Below, one piece after another: positions 25,963 through 34,463 of a stretch of DNA of 64,000 nt. Source of the DNA: Pseudomonadota bacterium (lineage in GTDB: Bacteria; Pseudomonadota; Gammaproteobacteria; Burkholderiales; Burkholderiaceae_C); contig JAIUOW010000018.1 in the NCBI GenBank assembly GCA_020161775.1, positions 37,168 to 101,167 of the forward strand. Direction: 5' to 3'. Within the stretch, counting starts at the first letter, position 1, and each line of letters starts with the position of its first letter. The notes beneath the pieces are model-generated. The model had not been told where the DNA came from. It searched no databases and was given only the letters and a program-made list of their open reading frames with translations. Position numbers and translations under genes: made by a program.

Positions 25963-26709
25963 ATGATCAAGAACGTCCACGGCAACACGGTTGACCACCT
26001 CGGCGAGGCCATCGTCTCGGGGCGCTACGCGCCGGGTGCGTCCATTCCGCCCGAGCCCATGCTCTGCGAGGAGCTGGGCGTGAGCCGCACCGTGGTGCGC
26101 GAGGCCGTGAAGTCGCTGGTGGCCAAGGGCCTGGTCAGCACCGGCCCCAAGGTGGGCACCCGTGTGCTCAAGGATGACCACTGGAACTGGTTTGACCCTG
26201 ACGTGATCGTCTGGAAGTCCAAGGCCGGGCTGACGGCGGAATTCCTGCGCGACCTGCAGGACCTGCGCCGCGTGGTGGAGCCCGCCGCCGTCCGGCTGGC
26301 CGCCGAGCGCGCCACCCCCCAGGACATCGCGGAAATCGAGCTGGCCTTCGCCGGCATGAAGCGCGCGGTGGAAGAGGGCGGCGACTACGTGACCTACGAC
26401 CTGCGCTTTCACCAGGGCCTGCTGCGCGCGTGCCACAACCGCATGCTGGGGCAGATGAGCAAGGCTCTCAGTGCGCTGCTTCGCACCAGCTTTGAGATTT
26501 CCACCACGCGCAAGGACGGGCCGAAGAATTCGCTGCCCCTGCATCGCGCCGTGCTGGACGCCGTGATCGACCACAACCCGGTCAAGGCCGAAAAAGCCAT
26601 CCTCGTGCTCATCGACGGCGCGCGCGGGGATATCGAGGAAGTGCTGGCTTCGCGCCGGCGCCTGCCCCGGCTGAACACCCCCGCGCCGTTGCTCAAGGTC
26701 GCCTCATAA
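25963..26709 (+). CDS. GntR/FadR-family regulator of sugar-acid catabolism
   Basis: A 248-aa regulator with an N-terminal GntR winged helix (about residues 10-70, with PPEPMLCEELGVSRTVVREAV) and a C-terminal all-helical FCD ligand domain (residues about 85-225) whose metal/ligand side chains lie in DLRFHQGLL and the later LHRAV segment. It resembles DgoR/GguR-type regulators. It sits between the divergent catabolic and TRAP operons, with a FadR-type operator in its promoter. The inducer is likely the sugar acid or its dehydration product. Confidence 0.87.
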   Translation: MIKNVHGNTVDHLGEAIVSGRYAPGASIPPEPMLCEELGVSRTVVREAVKSLVAKGLVSTGPKVGTRVLKDDHWNWFDPDVIVWKSKAGLTAEFLRDLQDLRRVVEPAAVRLAAERATPQDIAEIELAFAGMKRAVEEGGDYVTYDLRFHQGLLRACHNRMLGQMSKALSALLRTSFEISTTRKDGPKNSLPLHRAVLDAVIDHNPVKAEKAILVLIDGARGDIEEVLASRRRLPRLNTPAPLLKVAS

Positions 26710-26713
26710 CAAC

Positions 26714-27274
26714 ATGCAAAAGACCATCGATTATTTTTTCAAGCTGCTGGAGTTCCTTGTCGTGGCCTGCATGGTGGCCATGGTCATCATGGTGTTTGGC
26801 AACGTGGTGCTGCGCTACGGCTTCAATTCCGGCATCACCATCTCGGACGAGATGTCGCGCTACTGTTTCGTCTGGCTGACCTACATCGGCGCCATGATCG
26901 CCATGCGTGAAAAGGGCCACCTGGGCGTGGACACCCTGGTCAAGCACCTGCCGGTGGGCGGCAAGAAGGCCTGCCTGTTCGTGAGCGAGATGCTCATGCT
27001 CTGGTGCAACGGCCTGTTCCTGCTGGGCACCTGGAAGATGCACGGCCTGCAGGTGAGCAATGTGTCACCGGTGGTGGGCATCTCCATGATCTGGATCTAC
27101 GGCATCGGCTACGTGGTGGCCGTGGTCATGGGCCTGTTCAACATCAGCGTGTTGTACCGGCTGCTGACCGGGCGCCTGCGCGAGGATGAACTGGTGCAGG
27201 TGGTCGAATCCGAGGATGTGCCGCACGAGGTGCCGCATGAAGTGCCCAATCAGGTGCCGGGAGCGCGCGCATGA
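26714..27274 (+). CDS. dctQ: TRAP transporter small permease (DctQ type)
   Basis: A 186-aa protein with four membrane helices and the DctQ signature (NVVLRYGF, then ISDEMSRYCFVWLTYIGAM). It begins 4 bp after the regulator stop and overlaps the large permease by 4 bp (ATGA). Together with DctM and DctP it forms a sodium-driven TRAP importer, here probably for a sugar acid such as galactonate or a uronate. The C-terminal tail contains an unusual repeat, VPHEVPHEVPNQVP. Confidence 0.9.
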   Translation: MQKTIDYFFKLLEFLVVACMVAMVIMVFGNVVLRYGFNSGITISDEMSRYCFVWLTYIGAMIAMREKGHLGVDTLVKHLPVGGKKACLFVSEMLMLWCNGLFLLGTWKMHGLQVSNVSPVVGISMIWIYGIGYVVAVVMGLFNISVLYRLLTGRLREDELVQVVESEDVPHEVPHEVPNQVPGARA

Positions 27275-28569
27275 CCGTCGCCGTTTTTGTCTTCAGCCTG
27301 CTGGGCGCCATGGCCATCGGCATGCCCATTGCCTACGCGCTGCTGATCTGTGGCCTGGCGCTGATGTCCTTCATGGCGGCCACCGGCGCGCTGCCGGCCT
27401 TTGACAGCCAGATCCTGGCGCAGCGCTTCGTGGACGGCGCGGACAACTTCCCGCTGCTGGCCGTGCCGTTCTTCCTGCTGGCCGGCGAGTTCATGAACGC
27501 CGGAGGCCTGAGCCGCCGCATCGTCAACATGGCCATGGCCTGGGTGGGCCATTTCCGCGGCGGCCTGGGTTATGTGGCGGTGATCGCGGCCGTGATCATG
27601 GCCTCCCTGTCGGGCTCGGCCGTGGCCGACACGGCGGCGTTGTCGGCGCTGCTCATTCCCATGATGAAGCGAGCCGGCTACCAGGTGAACCGCTCGGCAG
27701 GCCTGATTGCTGCGGGCGGCATCATCGCGCCGGTGATTCCGCCGTCCATCGGGCTCATCATTTTCGGCGTGGCTGGCAACGTGTCGATCACCAAGCTGTT
27801 CCTGGCGGGCATCGTGCCCGGCATCCTGATGGGCGTGGCCATCGGCATCACCTGGTGGTGGGTGGCCCGGCGCGAAAACGTGCAGCCCGCACCGCGCATG
27901 GGCATGGCCGAGCGCCTGAAGATCACGGCCGAAGGCGGCTTTGCGCTGGCGTTGCCGGTGGTGATCCTGGGCGGCATGAAGTTCGGCATCTTCACGCCCA
28001 CCGAGGCGGCCGTGGTCGCGGCGGTGTACAGCTTCGCGGTGGGCATGTTCATCTACCGCGAACTCAAATGGTCGGCGCTGTACCAGCTGGTGCTGTCGGC
28101 GGGCAAGACGACGGCGGTGGTGATGTTCCTGGTGGCCGCGGCCATGGTCAGTGCCTGGCTCATCACGGTGGCCAACATTCCCACCGAGGTGGCCAACATG
28201 CTGGAGCCCTTCATGGGCAACAAGATCCTGCTGATGTTCGTGATCATGGTGCTGATCGTGATCGTGGGCACGGCGCTGGACTTCACGCCCACCGTGCTGA
28301 TCCTCACGCCGGTGCTGATGCCCGTGGTGCTCAAGGCCGGCATCGACCCGGTGTATTTCGGCGTGATGTTCATCATGAACAACGCGATCGGCCTGATCAC
28401 GCCGCCCGTGGGCACGGTGCTCAACGTGGTGTGCGGCGTGGCGAAGATCACCATGGACGAGGCCTTCAAGGGCGTGATGCCGTTCTTCCTGGCGCAGCTG
28501 GCCGTGCTGTTCCTGCTCGTGTTTTTCCCCGAGATCGTGCTTGTGCCACTGAAATGGTGGATGGCCTGA
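27271..28569 (+). CDS. dctM: TRAP transporter large permease (DctM type)
   Basis: A 432-aa membrane protein with about 12 helices in a DctM fold. The family segments GSAVADTAALSALLIPMM and PPSIGLIIFGVAG are present, as is TPPVGTVLNVVCGV near the C-terminus. It is the elevator-type transport subunit that pairs with DctQ. Translation is coupled to dctQ, and dctP follows after 50 bp. Confidence 0.93.
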   Translation: MTVAVFVFSLLGAMAIGMPIAYALLICGLALMSFMAATGALPAFDSQILAQRFVDGADNFPLLAVPFFLLAGEFMNAGGLSRRIVNMAMAWVGHFRGGLGYVAVIAAVIMASLSGSAVADTAALSALLIPMMKRAGYQVNRSAGLIAAGGIIAPVIPPSIGLIIFGVAGNVSITKLFLAGIVPGILMGVAIGITWWWVARRENVQPAPRMGMAERLKITAEGGFALALPVVILGGMKFGIFTPTEAAVVAAVYSFAVGMFIYRELKWSALYQLVLSAGKTTAVVMFLVAAAMVSAWLITVANIPTEVANMLEPFMGNKILLMFVIMVLIVIVGTALDFTPTVLILTPVLMPVVLKAGIDPVYFGVMFIMNNAIGLITPPVGTVLNVVCGVAKITMDEAFKGVMPFFLAQLAVLFLLVFFPEIVLVPLKWWMA

Positions 28570-28619
28570 CGATCGCCTGACCCTTTCCCAACCCTGCTAA
28601 CCCTACCTAGGAGACAACC

Positions 28620-29627
28620 ATGTTCAAACGCAGAACCCTCGTATCGGTGCTTGCCGGCGCTTCGCTGCTGGTCGCTACCTCGGCCTTCGCGCAGTTTGCC
28701 GACCGCACCATCAAGTTCACCAACGGCGTGAACGAAGACCACCCGGTGGGCGTGGGCGTCAAGAAGATGCAGGAAGTGCTGGCGGCCAAGACCGGCGGCA
28801 AGATGAAGATCGCCGCGTTCTGGGGCGGCGCCGCCGGCGGCGACCTGCCCGCCACCCAGGCGCTGCGCGCCGGCACCCAGGAAATGGTGTGCACCTCGTC
28901 CAGCCCGCTGGTGGGCATCGTCAAGGAACTGGGCGCGTTCGACCTGCCGTTCCTGTTCGCGAACGAGAAAGAAGCCGACGCCGTGCTGGACGGCCCGGCC
29001 GGCCAGTACTTCAACAAGAAGCTTGAGGAAGCCGGCCTGATCAACCTGGCCTACTGGGAAAACGGTTTTCGCAACCTGACCAACAGCAAGCGTCCCGTGG
29101 CCAAGGCCGAGGATTTTGACGGCGTCAAGGTTCGCGTGATGCAGAACAACATCTTCCTGGACACCTTCAAGACGCTGGGCACCAATGCGGTGCCCATGGC
29201 CTTCGGTGAAGTGTTCACCGCGCTGGAAACCAAAACCATCGATGGCCAGGAAAACCCGTTCGTGACCATCGAGACGTCCAAGTTCAGCGAAGTGCAGAAG
29301 TACCTGTCGGTCACGCGCCATGCCTACACGCCGTTCCTGGTGCTGTACAGCAAGAAGCTGTGGGACCAGCTCAGCCCGCAGGAGCAGGCCGTGCTGCGCG
29401 AAGCGGCGATCGAAGGCCAGAAAGTCCAGCGCGCCGCCAACCGCACGCTGAACGAGCGCTCTCTGGCCAACCTGAAGAAGACCATGACGGTCAACGAAGT
29501 CAGCCCGGCCGAACAGAAGCGCATGTTCGACAAGGTCAAGCCCGTGTACGACAAGAACGTGCCCACCATTGGTGCGGAAGCCGTCACCACCGTGCTGGAT
29601 GCACTGAAGAAAGCGCGCGGCGGCTGA
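28620..29627 (+). CDS. dctP: TRAP transporter solute-binding protein (DctP type)
   Basis: A 335-aa periplasmic binding protein with a signal peptide (cleavage near SAFA-Q at residue 24). The TRAP carboxylate clamp region is visible in FDGVKVRVMQN, whose Arg normally pairs with the substrate carboxylate, and in EVFTALETKTIDGQENP. AGGAGACAACC precedes the ATG. It delivers substrate to DctQM. The FadR/sugar-acid operon context suggests an aldonate or uronate ligand. Confidence 0.92.
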   Translation: MFKRRTLVSVLAGASLLVATSAFAQFADRTIKFTNGVNEDHPVGVGVKKMQEVLAAKTGGKMKIAAFWGGAAGGDLPATQALRAGTQEMVCTSSSPLVGIVKELGAFDLPFLFANEKEADAVLDGPAGQYFNKKLEEAGLINLAYWENGFRNLTNSKRPVAKAEDFDGVKVRVMQNNIFLDTFKTLGTNAVPMAFGEVFTALETKTIDGQENPFVTIETSKFSEVQKYLSVTRHAYTPFLVLYSKKLWDQLSPQEQAVLREAAIEGQKVQRAANRTLNERSLANLKKTMTVNEVSPAEQKRMFDKVKPVYDKNVPTIGAEAVTTVLDALKKARGG

Positions 29628-29711
29628 GCGGCATTCCGGCGCGCGTGACGCGTGCGCGCGACACTGAAAACAGGCATGGCCGGTACAATTGTCTATACAA
29701 GATCTGCATCG

Positions 29712-29732
29712 ACGGGGGCATTTCGCCCCCGT
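29712..29732 (+). terminator. Hairpin downstream of dctP
   Basis: ACGGGGGC-ATTTC-GCCCCCGT is a perfect 8-bp GC stem, 84 nt after the dctP stop and 63 nt before the next start. It lacks a T-tract. It could end the TRAP operon or sit in the leader of the next gene. Confidence 0.45.
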
Positions 29733-29795
29733 GCATGCGGACACTCCCGGCCCGGCGCGAACCGGCCGGGGGGCCGTCGTTGGAAAGTTGTACCC

Positions 29796-30581
29796 GTGTC
29801 TGAATCTTCAGTACCACCCGGTACGCCGCCACACGCGGACGTGGAGGACCCTGGCCGCTGGCTGGGCTCCACGCCCCTGCTGGACCTGGAAGACCCCAAG
29901 CTCAGGCTTCGGGCCAGGGCACTGACGCAGCTGTGCAAGAACCCTCGCGAGAAAGCCCTGGCCATCTACGGCTTCGTCAAGCGCATTCCCTTTGCCAAGC
30001 CGTTCAAGCTGCGCCAGCACACGCCGCGCGAGGTGCTGGACGCCGGGCGTGGTGATGCGCCCGACAAGGCGGTGTTGCTGGTGGCGCTGCTGCGCCTGGT
30101 GGACATTCCCGCGCGGCTTCGCTATGTGGAGCTGCGCGGCGACATCCTGCGCGGCCTGACCTCCAGCATGGCCAGTGCCGCGCGGCCGGTCGCCGAGATC
30201 TGGCTGAATGCGCGCTGGGTGCGTACCGACACCTACATCTTCGATGCGGTGTACATGGCCGCGGCGCGCCAGCGCCTGAAGGACAGCGACTGGGAATGGG
30301 GCTACGGCATCCACCGCAACGGCCACGGCATCTGGAACGGCGTGGACAGCGCCTTCCTGGGCGGCATGCCGACCGAAGAAGACCCGATGGTGATGGCGGA
30401 CCTGGGCGTGTTCCACGACCCGTTGACCTTCGTCTCGTCCGACGTCTACAAGGCCCACCACCCGCGCATTGCCCGGGCCGTCCACTGGAACATGCTGGCA
30501 CCGCTCATGGACCGCGTGGTGCGCGACCTGCGCGACGACATCACCGGCCCCGACGGCGCCAGCGTCAAGAAAACCTCCTGA
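29796..30581 (+). CDS. Transglutaminase-like protein without catalytic Cys/His
   Basis: A 261-aa protein with a transglutaminase-like core. The helix that normally carries the nucleophile reads GRGDAPDKAVLLVALLRL, with no Cys at the expected position, and the strand that normally starts with the catalytic His reads VAEIWLNARWVRTDT. The only Cys (LTQLCKN) lies well upstream. It is therefore probably a non-enzymatic or diverged member. I chose the GTG at 29796, with GGAAAG upstream; earlier in-frame codons lack homology. It ends 2 bp before the next gene. Confidence 0.68.
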   Translation: MSESSVPPGTPPHADVEDPGRWLGSTPLLDLEDPKLRLRARALTQLCKNPREKALAIYGFVKRIPFAKPFKLRQHTPREVLDAGRGDAPDKAVLLVALLRLVDIPARLRYVELRGDILRGLTSSMASAARPVAEIWLNARWVRTDTYIFDAVYMAAARQRLKDSDWEWGYGIHRNGHGIWNGVDSAFLGGMPTEEDPMVMADLGVFHDPLTFVSSDVYKAHHPRIARAVHWNMLAPLMDRVVRDLRDDITGPDGASVKKTS

Positions 30582-30583
30582 CC

Positions 30584-31783
30584 GTGAAGATCACGCAACT
30601 GGAAACCGTCCGCCTGGGCGAATTCCCCAACATCATCTGGGTGCGGCTGCACACCGACGAAGGCCTCACCGGCCTGGGCGAAACCTTCATGGGTGCCCAG
30701 GCGGTGGAGGCCTACCTGCACGAATGGGTGGCGCCGCGCATCACCGGCCGCGACCCGCTGGCGATCGAGGCGCGCAACAAGGACATCATGGGCTACCTGG
30801 GCTGGCGTGGCTCGGGGGTGGAAACGCGCGGCAATTCGGCCGTGGACATTGCCCTGTGGGACCTCTTTGGCAAGGCCGCCAACATGCCGGTGCACACCGC
30901 TTTAGGCGGCAAGAGCCGTGACAGCATCCGCATCTACAACACCTGCGCGGGTTACCAGTACATCCGCAGCACCAACAACCAGACCAGTTCCAACTGGGGT
31001 CTGGACAATGCGGGCGGCCCTTATGAAGACCTGCAGGGCTTTTTGCACCATGCCGACGAGCTGGCGCAGTCGCTGCTGTCCGAGGGCATCACGGCCATGA
31101 AGATCTGGCCGTTCGACCCGGCGGCCGAACGCAGTGACGGGCAGTACATCAGCAACGCCGACCTGAAAGCCGCGCTGGAACCGTTTCGCAAGATCCGCGC
31201 GGCGGTGGGCGACAGGATGGACATCATGGTGGAATTCCACAGCCTGTGGCGCCTGCCCATGGCGCAGAAAATTTCTCGCGCGCTCAAGGAATTCAACACC
31301 TTCTGGCATGAAGACGCGATCCGCATGGACTCGCTGGACCTGCTCAGGCAGTACGCCAAAGATTGCGACGCGCTGGTCTGCGCCAGCGAGACGCTGAGCT
31401 ACAAGTGGGGTTTCAAGGATTACCTGCAGACTGGCGTGGCCGGCGTGGCCATGCTGGACCTGAGCTGGTGCGGCGGGCTGACCGAGGCCCGCAAGATCGC
31501 CGCCATGGCCGACGCCTGGCAACTGCCCGTGGCGCCGCACGACTGCACCGGGCCGGTGGTGTGGGCCGCGTCCACCCACCTGTCGCTGCATGCGCCCAAC
31601 GCGCTCATCCAGGAAAGCGTGCGCGCGTTCTTCACCGGCTGGTACAAGGAGCTCGTGACCGAACTGCCCCAGGTGGAGAACGGCATGATCAGCCTGAACA
31701 ACAAGCCCGGCCTGGGGCTGGAACTGCTGCCCGACCTGCACAAGCGTGCCGACGCCGTGGTGCGGGTAACGCAGGCCGCTTGA
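30584..31783 (+). CDS. Mandelate racemase/muconate lactonizing (enolase) superfamily protein
   Basis: A 399-aa enolase-superfamily enzyme. The N-terminal capping domain ends near residue 125. The barrel shows MKIWPFD at the second-strand base position, metal ligands in VEFHSLW, FWHEDAI and ASETLSYKW, and the C-terminal His in APHDCTGP. This fits the sugar-acid dehydratase group of MR-like enzymes. The GTG at 30584 follows the previous stop by 2 bp and has no Shine-Dalgarno, so translation is probably coupled. Its place next to the TRAP/sugar-acid cluster supports an aldonate or aldarate substrate. Confidence 0.83.
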   Translation: MKITQLETVRLGEFPNIIWVRLHTDEGLTGLGETFMGAQAVEAYLHEWVAPRITGRDPLAIEARNKDIMGYLGWRGSGVETRGNSAVDIALWDLFGKAANMPVHTALGGKSRDSIRIYNTCAGYQYIRSTNNQTSSNWGLDNAGGPYEDLQGFLHHADELAQSLLSEGITAMKIWPFDPAAERSDGQYISNADLKAALEPFRKIRAAVGDRMDIMVEFHSLWRLPMAQKISRALKEFNTFWHEDAIRMDSLDLLRQYAKDCDALVCASETLSYKWGFKDYLQTGVAGVAMLDLSWCGGLTEARKIAAMADAWQLPVAPHDCTGPVVWAASTHLSLHAPNALIQESVRAFFTGWYKELVTELPQVENGMISLNNKPGLGLELLPDLHKRADAVVRVTQAA

Positions 31784-31798
31784 TACAGGCCGCCTGAT

Positions 31799-32452
31799 TC
31801 AGAAGCGCTGCAGTTCGCCCGAGGGCACCACCTGCGTGCCGGTGCGGCCCGCGCTGACCAGCTGCACCAGTGCGGCCGCGACCTTGCGCACATCCACCGA
31901 GCGGTAGTTGGCCGGGATCAGCGGGCGCAGCCAGCGTGATACGGCCAGCGCCAGGCCTTCACCCGGGCGCACAGGCTGGCCCAGCGATTCACGGTCACCC
32001 GCCAGGAACGACGGACGGGCCACCACCAGTGTGGCAAACCCCAGCGCATGCAGGTCGCTCTCGGTCTCGCCCTTCACGCGGTTGTAGAAGATTGCGGATC
32101 GGGCATCCGCGCCCATGGCGCTGACCAGGCCGGCGCGGGTGGCGCCCGCCGCCAGCGCCTGGCGCGCCACGGCCAGGTTGGCGTCGTGGTCCACCGCGCG
32201 GAAGGCAGCCTGGCTGCCCGCGACCTTGATGGTGGTGCCCAGCGCGAGGTAAACCTCTTGCGCCGCTGGCAGCGCCGGCAGGGCGGCGAAGTCCACCACA
32301 TGGTGGGTGTGTTTGGCGTGCTGCGGCGCCAGCGGCCTGCGGCCCAGCGTATGCACGGCCGCGACCGAATCATCGGCCAGCAGGCTGCGCAGGATCTCGC
32401 GGCCCACCAGGCCGGTGGCCCCGGCGATCAGGGCCGTGCGCGGCCCGGCCAT
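31799..32452 (-). CDS. TIP30-like NAD(P)-binding oxidoreductase
   Basis: A 217-aa atypical SDR with an N-terminal Rossmann motif GATGLVG at residues 11-17 and a YNRVKGE segment resembling the Tyr-Lys pair of this group (HTATIP2/TIP30-like or YwnB-like). Probably an NADP(H)-binding quinone or redox-sensor-like protein; substrate unknown. It lies 5 bp downstream of the helicase gene on the same strand, suggesting co-transcription. Confidence 0.8.
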   Translation of the reverse strand: MAGPRTALIAGATGLVGREILRSLLADDSVAAVHTLGRRPLAPQHAKHTHHVVDFAALPALPAAQEVYLALGTTIKVAGSQAAFRAVDHDANLAVARQALAAGATRAGLVSAMGADARSAIFYNRVKGETESDLHALGFATLVVARPSFLAGDRESLGQPVRPGEGLALAVSRWLRPLIPANYRSVDVRKVAAALVQLVSAGRTGTQVVPSGELQRF

Positions 32453-32457
32453 GGGCT

Positions 32458-34176
32458 TCAGCGGCCGTAGGAGCGGTTGCCGCCCCCACCGCCCCAGTTG
32501 CCGCCACCGCCGCCGCCAGAGCGGCCACGGCCTCCACCACCACCGCCCCCACCGCCGCCCCGGCGCCGGCCACCACCGGCCATGCTGTCGATGCTGGTGC
32601 GCATGGGGTCGGGCTGGCCGCCCGGCTGCACGGGCTTCGTGCCGCGCGTTTCATGGCGGCGGTTGTGCAGGTTGGTCTGCAGCGGGTTCACGTTGCGCGG
32701 CATGGTGTCGCGCTCGTCATCGTCGCGGTCCACGCGCTCGGCGCGCGGTTGCTGCGCGCGCGGCTGATGGGGGCCGCGTGGCTGCTGGGCCGGCGCCCCG
32801 CCATTGCGGCCCTGGCCGTCGCGCGCACCATTGCGTGCGCCATTGGCGCGCGCGCCGCCGCCATTGCCGCGGCCACCCTGGCCCTGGCTGGCCTTGTTCT
32901 CGCGCACGCGCTGCATCATTTCGGTCCGTGCGGCCTTGGCGGCAGCGGCCATGACTTCGCGGCTGGGCGGCTTGCCTACGCCACCCCAGATGGTCTGGCG
33001 GCCCATGGCGATGGGCTCGGCCTTCTCGCCAGGTTCGGGGCCAAAGCCCTCCACGATCCGGATCTCGATGTTCTGCTTGGTGAAGCGTTCGATGTCGCGC
33101 ATGAAGCCTTCTTCGTCCATGCAGACCAGGCTCACGGCTTCGCCGCTGGCGCCGGCGCGTCCGGTGCGGCCAATGCGGTGCACGTAGTCTTCGCTGACGT
33201 TGGGGATTTCGTAGTTGACCACGTGCGGCAGGTCGTCGATGTCGATGCCGCGCGCGGCGATGTCGGTGGCCACCAGCGCGCGGATCTCGCCGCTCTTGAA
33301 CCCGGCCAGCGCCTGTGTGCGGGCGGCCTGGCTCTTGTTGCCGTGCAGGGCCATGGCGCTGATGCCGTTCTTGGTCAGGAATTCGGCCACATTGTTGGCG
33401 CCGAACTTGGTGCGCGTGAACACCAGCACCTGGCTCCAGTTGTGCTCGTTGATGATGTGGGCGAGCAGGGCCTTCTTCTTGCCGCGGCCCACCGGGTGGA
33501 TCACCTGCGTGATGCGCTGCACCGTGGTGTTGCGCGGCGTGACCTGGATGCTCTGCGGGTTCTTCAGAAGGCCGTTGGCCAGGTCGCGGATCTCGTCGCT
33601 GAAGGTGGCCGAGAACAGCAGGCTCTGCTTGTTGCCCGGTACCAGCGCCAGCACCTTCTTCACGTCGTGGATGAAACCCATGTCCAGCATGCGGTCGGCT
33701 TCGTCCAGCACCAGGATCTGCACCTGGCCCAGGTCGAGCATGCCCTGCTGCTGCAGGTCCAGCAGGCGGCCGGGGGTGGCCACCAGCACATCCACGCCCT
33801 TCTTGAGCTTGGTGATCTGCGGGTTCATGCCGACGCCGCCGAACACGACGGTGGAGGTGAGGTCCAGGTATTTGCCGTATTCGCGCACGGACTCTTCCAC
33901 CTGCGCGGCCAGTTCGCGCGTGGGCGTGAGCACCAGCATGCGGATGCCGGTGCCGCCAAACTTGTTCTTCACGCTGGCGCCCTGGGCCAGGCGGTGCAGC
34001 GCAGGCAGCACGAAGGCGGCGGTCTTGCCGGTGCCAGTCTGGGCGCCCCCCAGAAGGTCATGGCCTTCGAGGATGACGGGAATGGCTTGCGCCTGGATGG
34101 GGGTGGGGGTTTCGTAGCCCTGCTCGCGCACAGCCTTCACGATGGCGGGTGCCAGGTTCAGTTCATCAAAATTCAT
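32458..34176 (-). CDS. rhlE: DEAD-box RNA helicase (RhlE type)
   Basis: A 572-aa DEAD-box RNA helicase. The Q motif ([12 protein letters not shown]), Walker A AQTGTGKT (residues 45-52), DEAD, SAT and [10 protein letters not shown] are all intact. After about residue 400 comes a low-complexity tail rich in Arg/Gly/Asn/Gln. It ends in a poly-Gly/Arg RGG-like stretch of the kind that binds RNA and favours condensates. It likely acts in ribosome maturation and RNA decay at low temperature. The ATG at 34176 fits the family; the upstream in-frame ATG at 34200 lies beyond a hairpin. Confidence 0.93.
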   Translation of the reverse strand: MNFDELNLAPAIVKAVREQGYETPTPIQAQAIPVILEGHDLLGGAQTGTGKTAAFVLPALHRLAQGASVKNKFGGTGIRMLVLTPTRELAAQVEESVREYGKYLDLTSTVVFGGVGMNPQITKLKKGVDVLVATPGRLLDLQQQGMLDLGQVQILVLDEADRMLDMGFIHDVKKVLALVPGNKQSLLFSATFSDEIRDLANGLLKNPQSIQVTPRNTTVQRITQVIHPVGRGKKKALLAHIINEHNWSQVLVFTRTKFGANNVAEFLTKNGISAMALHGNKSQAARTQALAGFKSGEIRALVATDIAARGIDIDDLPHVVNYEIPNVSEDYVHRIGRTGRAGASGEAVSLVCMDEEGFMRDIERFTKQNIEIRIVEGFGPEPGEKAEPIAMGRQTIWGGVGKPPSREVMAAAAKAARTEMMQRVRENKASQGQGGRGNGGGARANGARNGARDGQGRNGGAPAQQPRGPHQPRAQQPRAERVDRDDDERDTMPRNVNPLQTNLHNRRHETRGTKPVQPGGQPDPMRTSIDSMAGGGRRRGGGGGGGGGGRGRSGGGGGGNWGGGGGNRSYGR

Positions 34177-34182
34177 GTTGAG

Positions 34183-34200
34183 GTGCCCGTTCCGGGGCAC
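34183..34200 (-). promoter_or_regulatory. Hairpin directly upstream of the helicase start codon
   Basis: In the mRNA GUGCCC-CGGAAC-GGGCAC forms a 6-bp stem ending 6 nt before the AUG. It covers the place of a ribosome binding site and no other good one is present. A structure the helicase itself could melt is an attractive but unproven idea. Confidence 0.4.
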
Positions 34201-34463
34201 TGGGGAATCGGCCTGTTCCGGTGCGCGTGCGCCGGGCCAGTCATAGGCAGATGGGGTTCACGGGTGGCCGGCGATCGCAAGATCCCGGCCCCAGCAGCTT
34301 GCTGGTGTTGAGCGCAACTGGTGGCACGCAACGGCATGTATTGTCGCACGGAAGCCCGGCAGGGTCGTTTGTCTGTCTTTTGCAACCCGATACAAAAGTT
34401 GGCGTCCGGGTTGTAACGGCCGTGAAGGCGCGGTTTCATAATGGAACGACACCTCCCCAGCTC

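Noticed and set aside
32653-34311. Forward-strand open frame (552 codons) antisense to the helicase
   Set aside because: Mirror of the DEAD-box helicase gene. The helicase motifs are intact on the other strand, and no homology is recognisable here.
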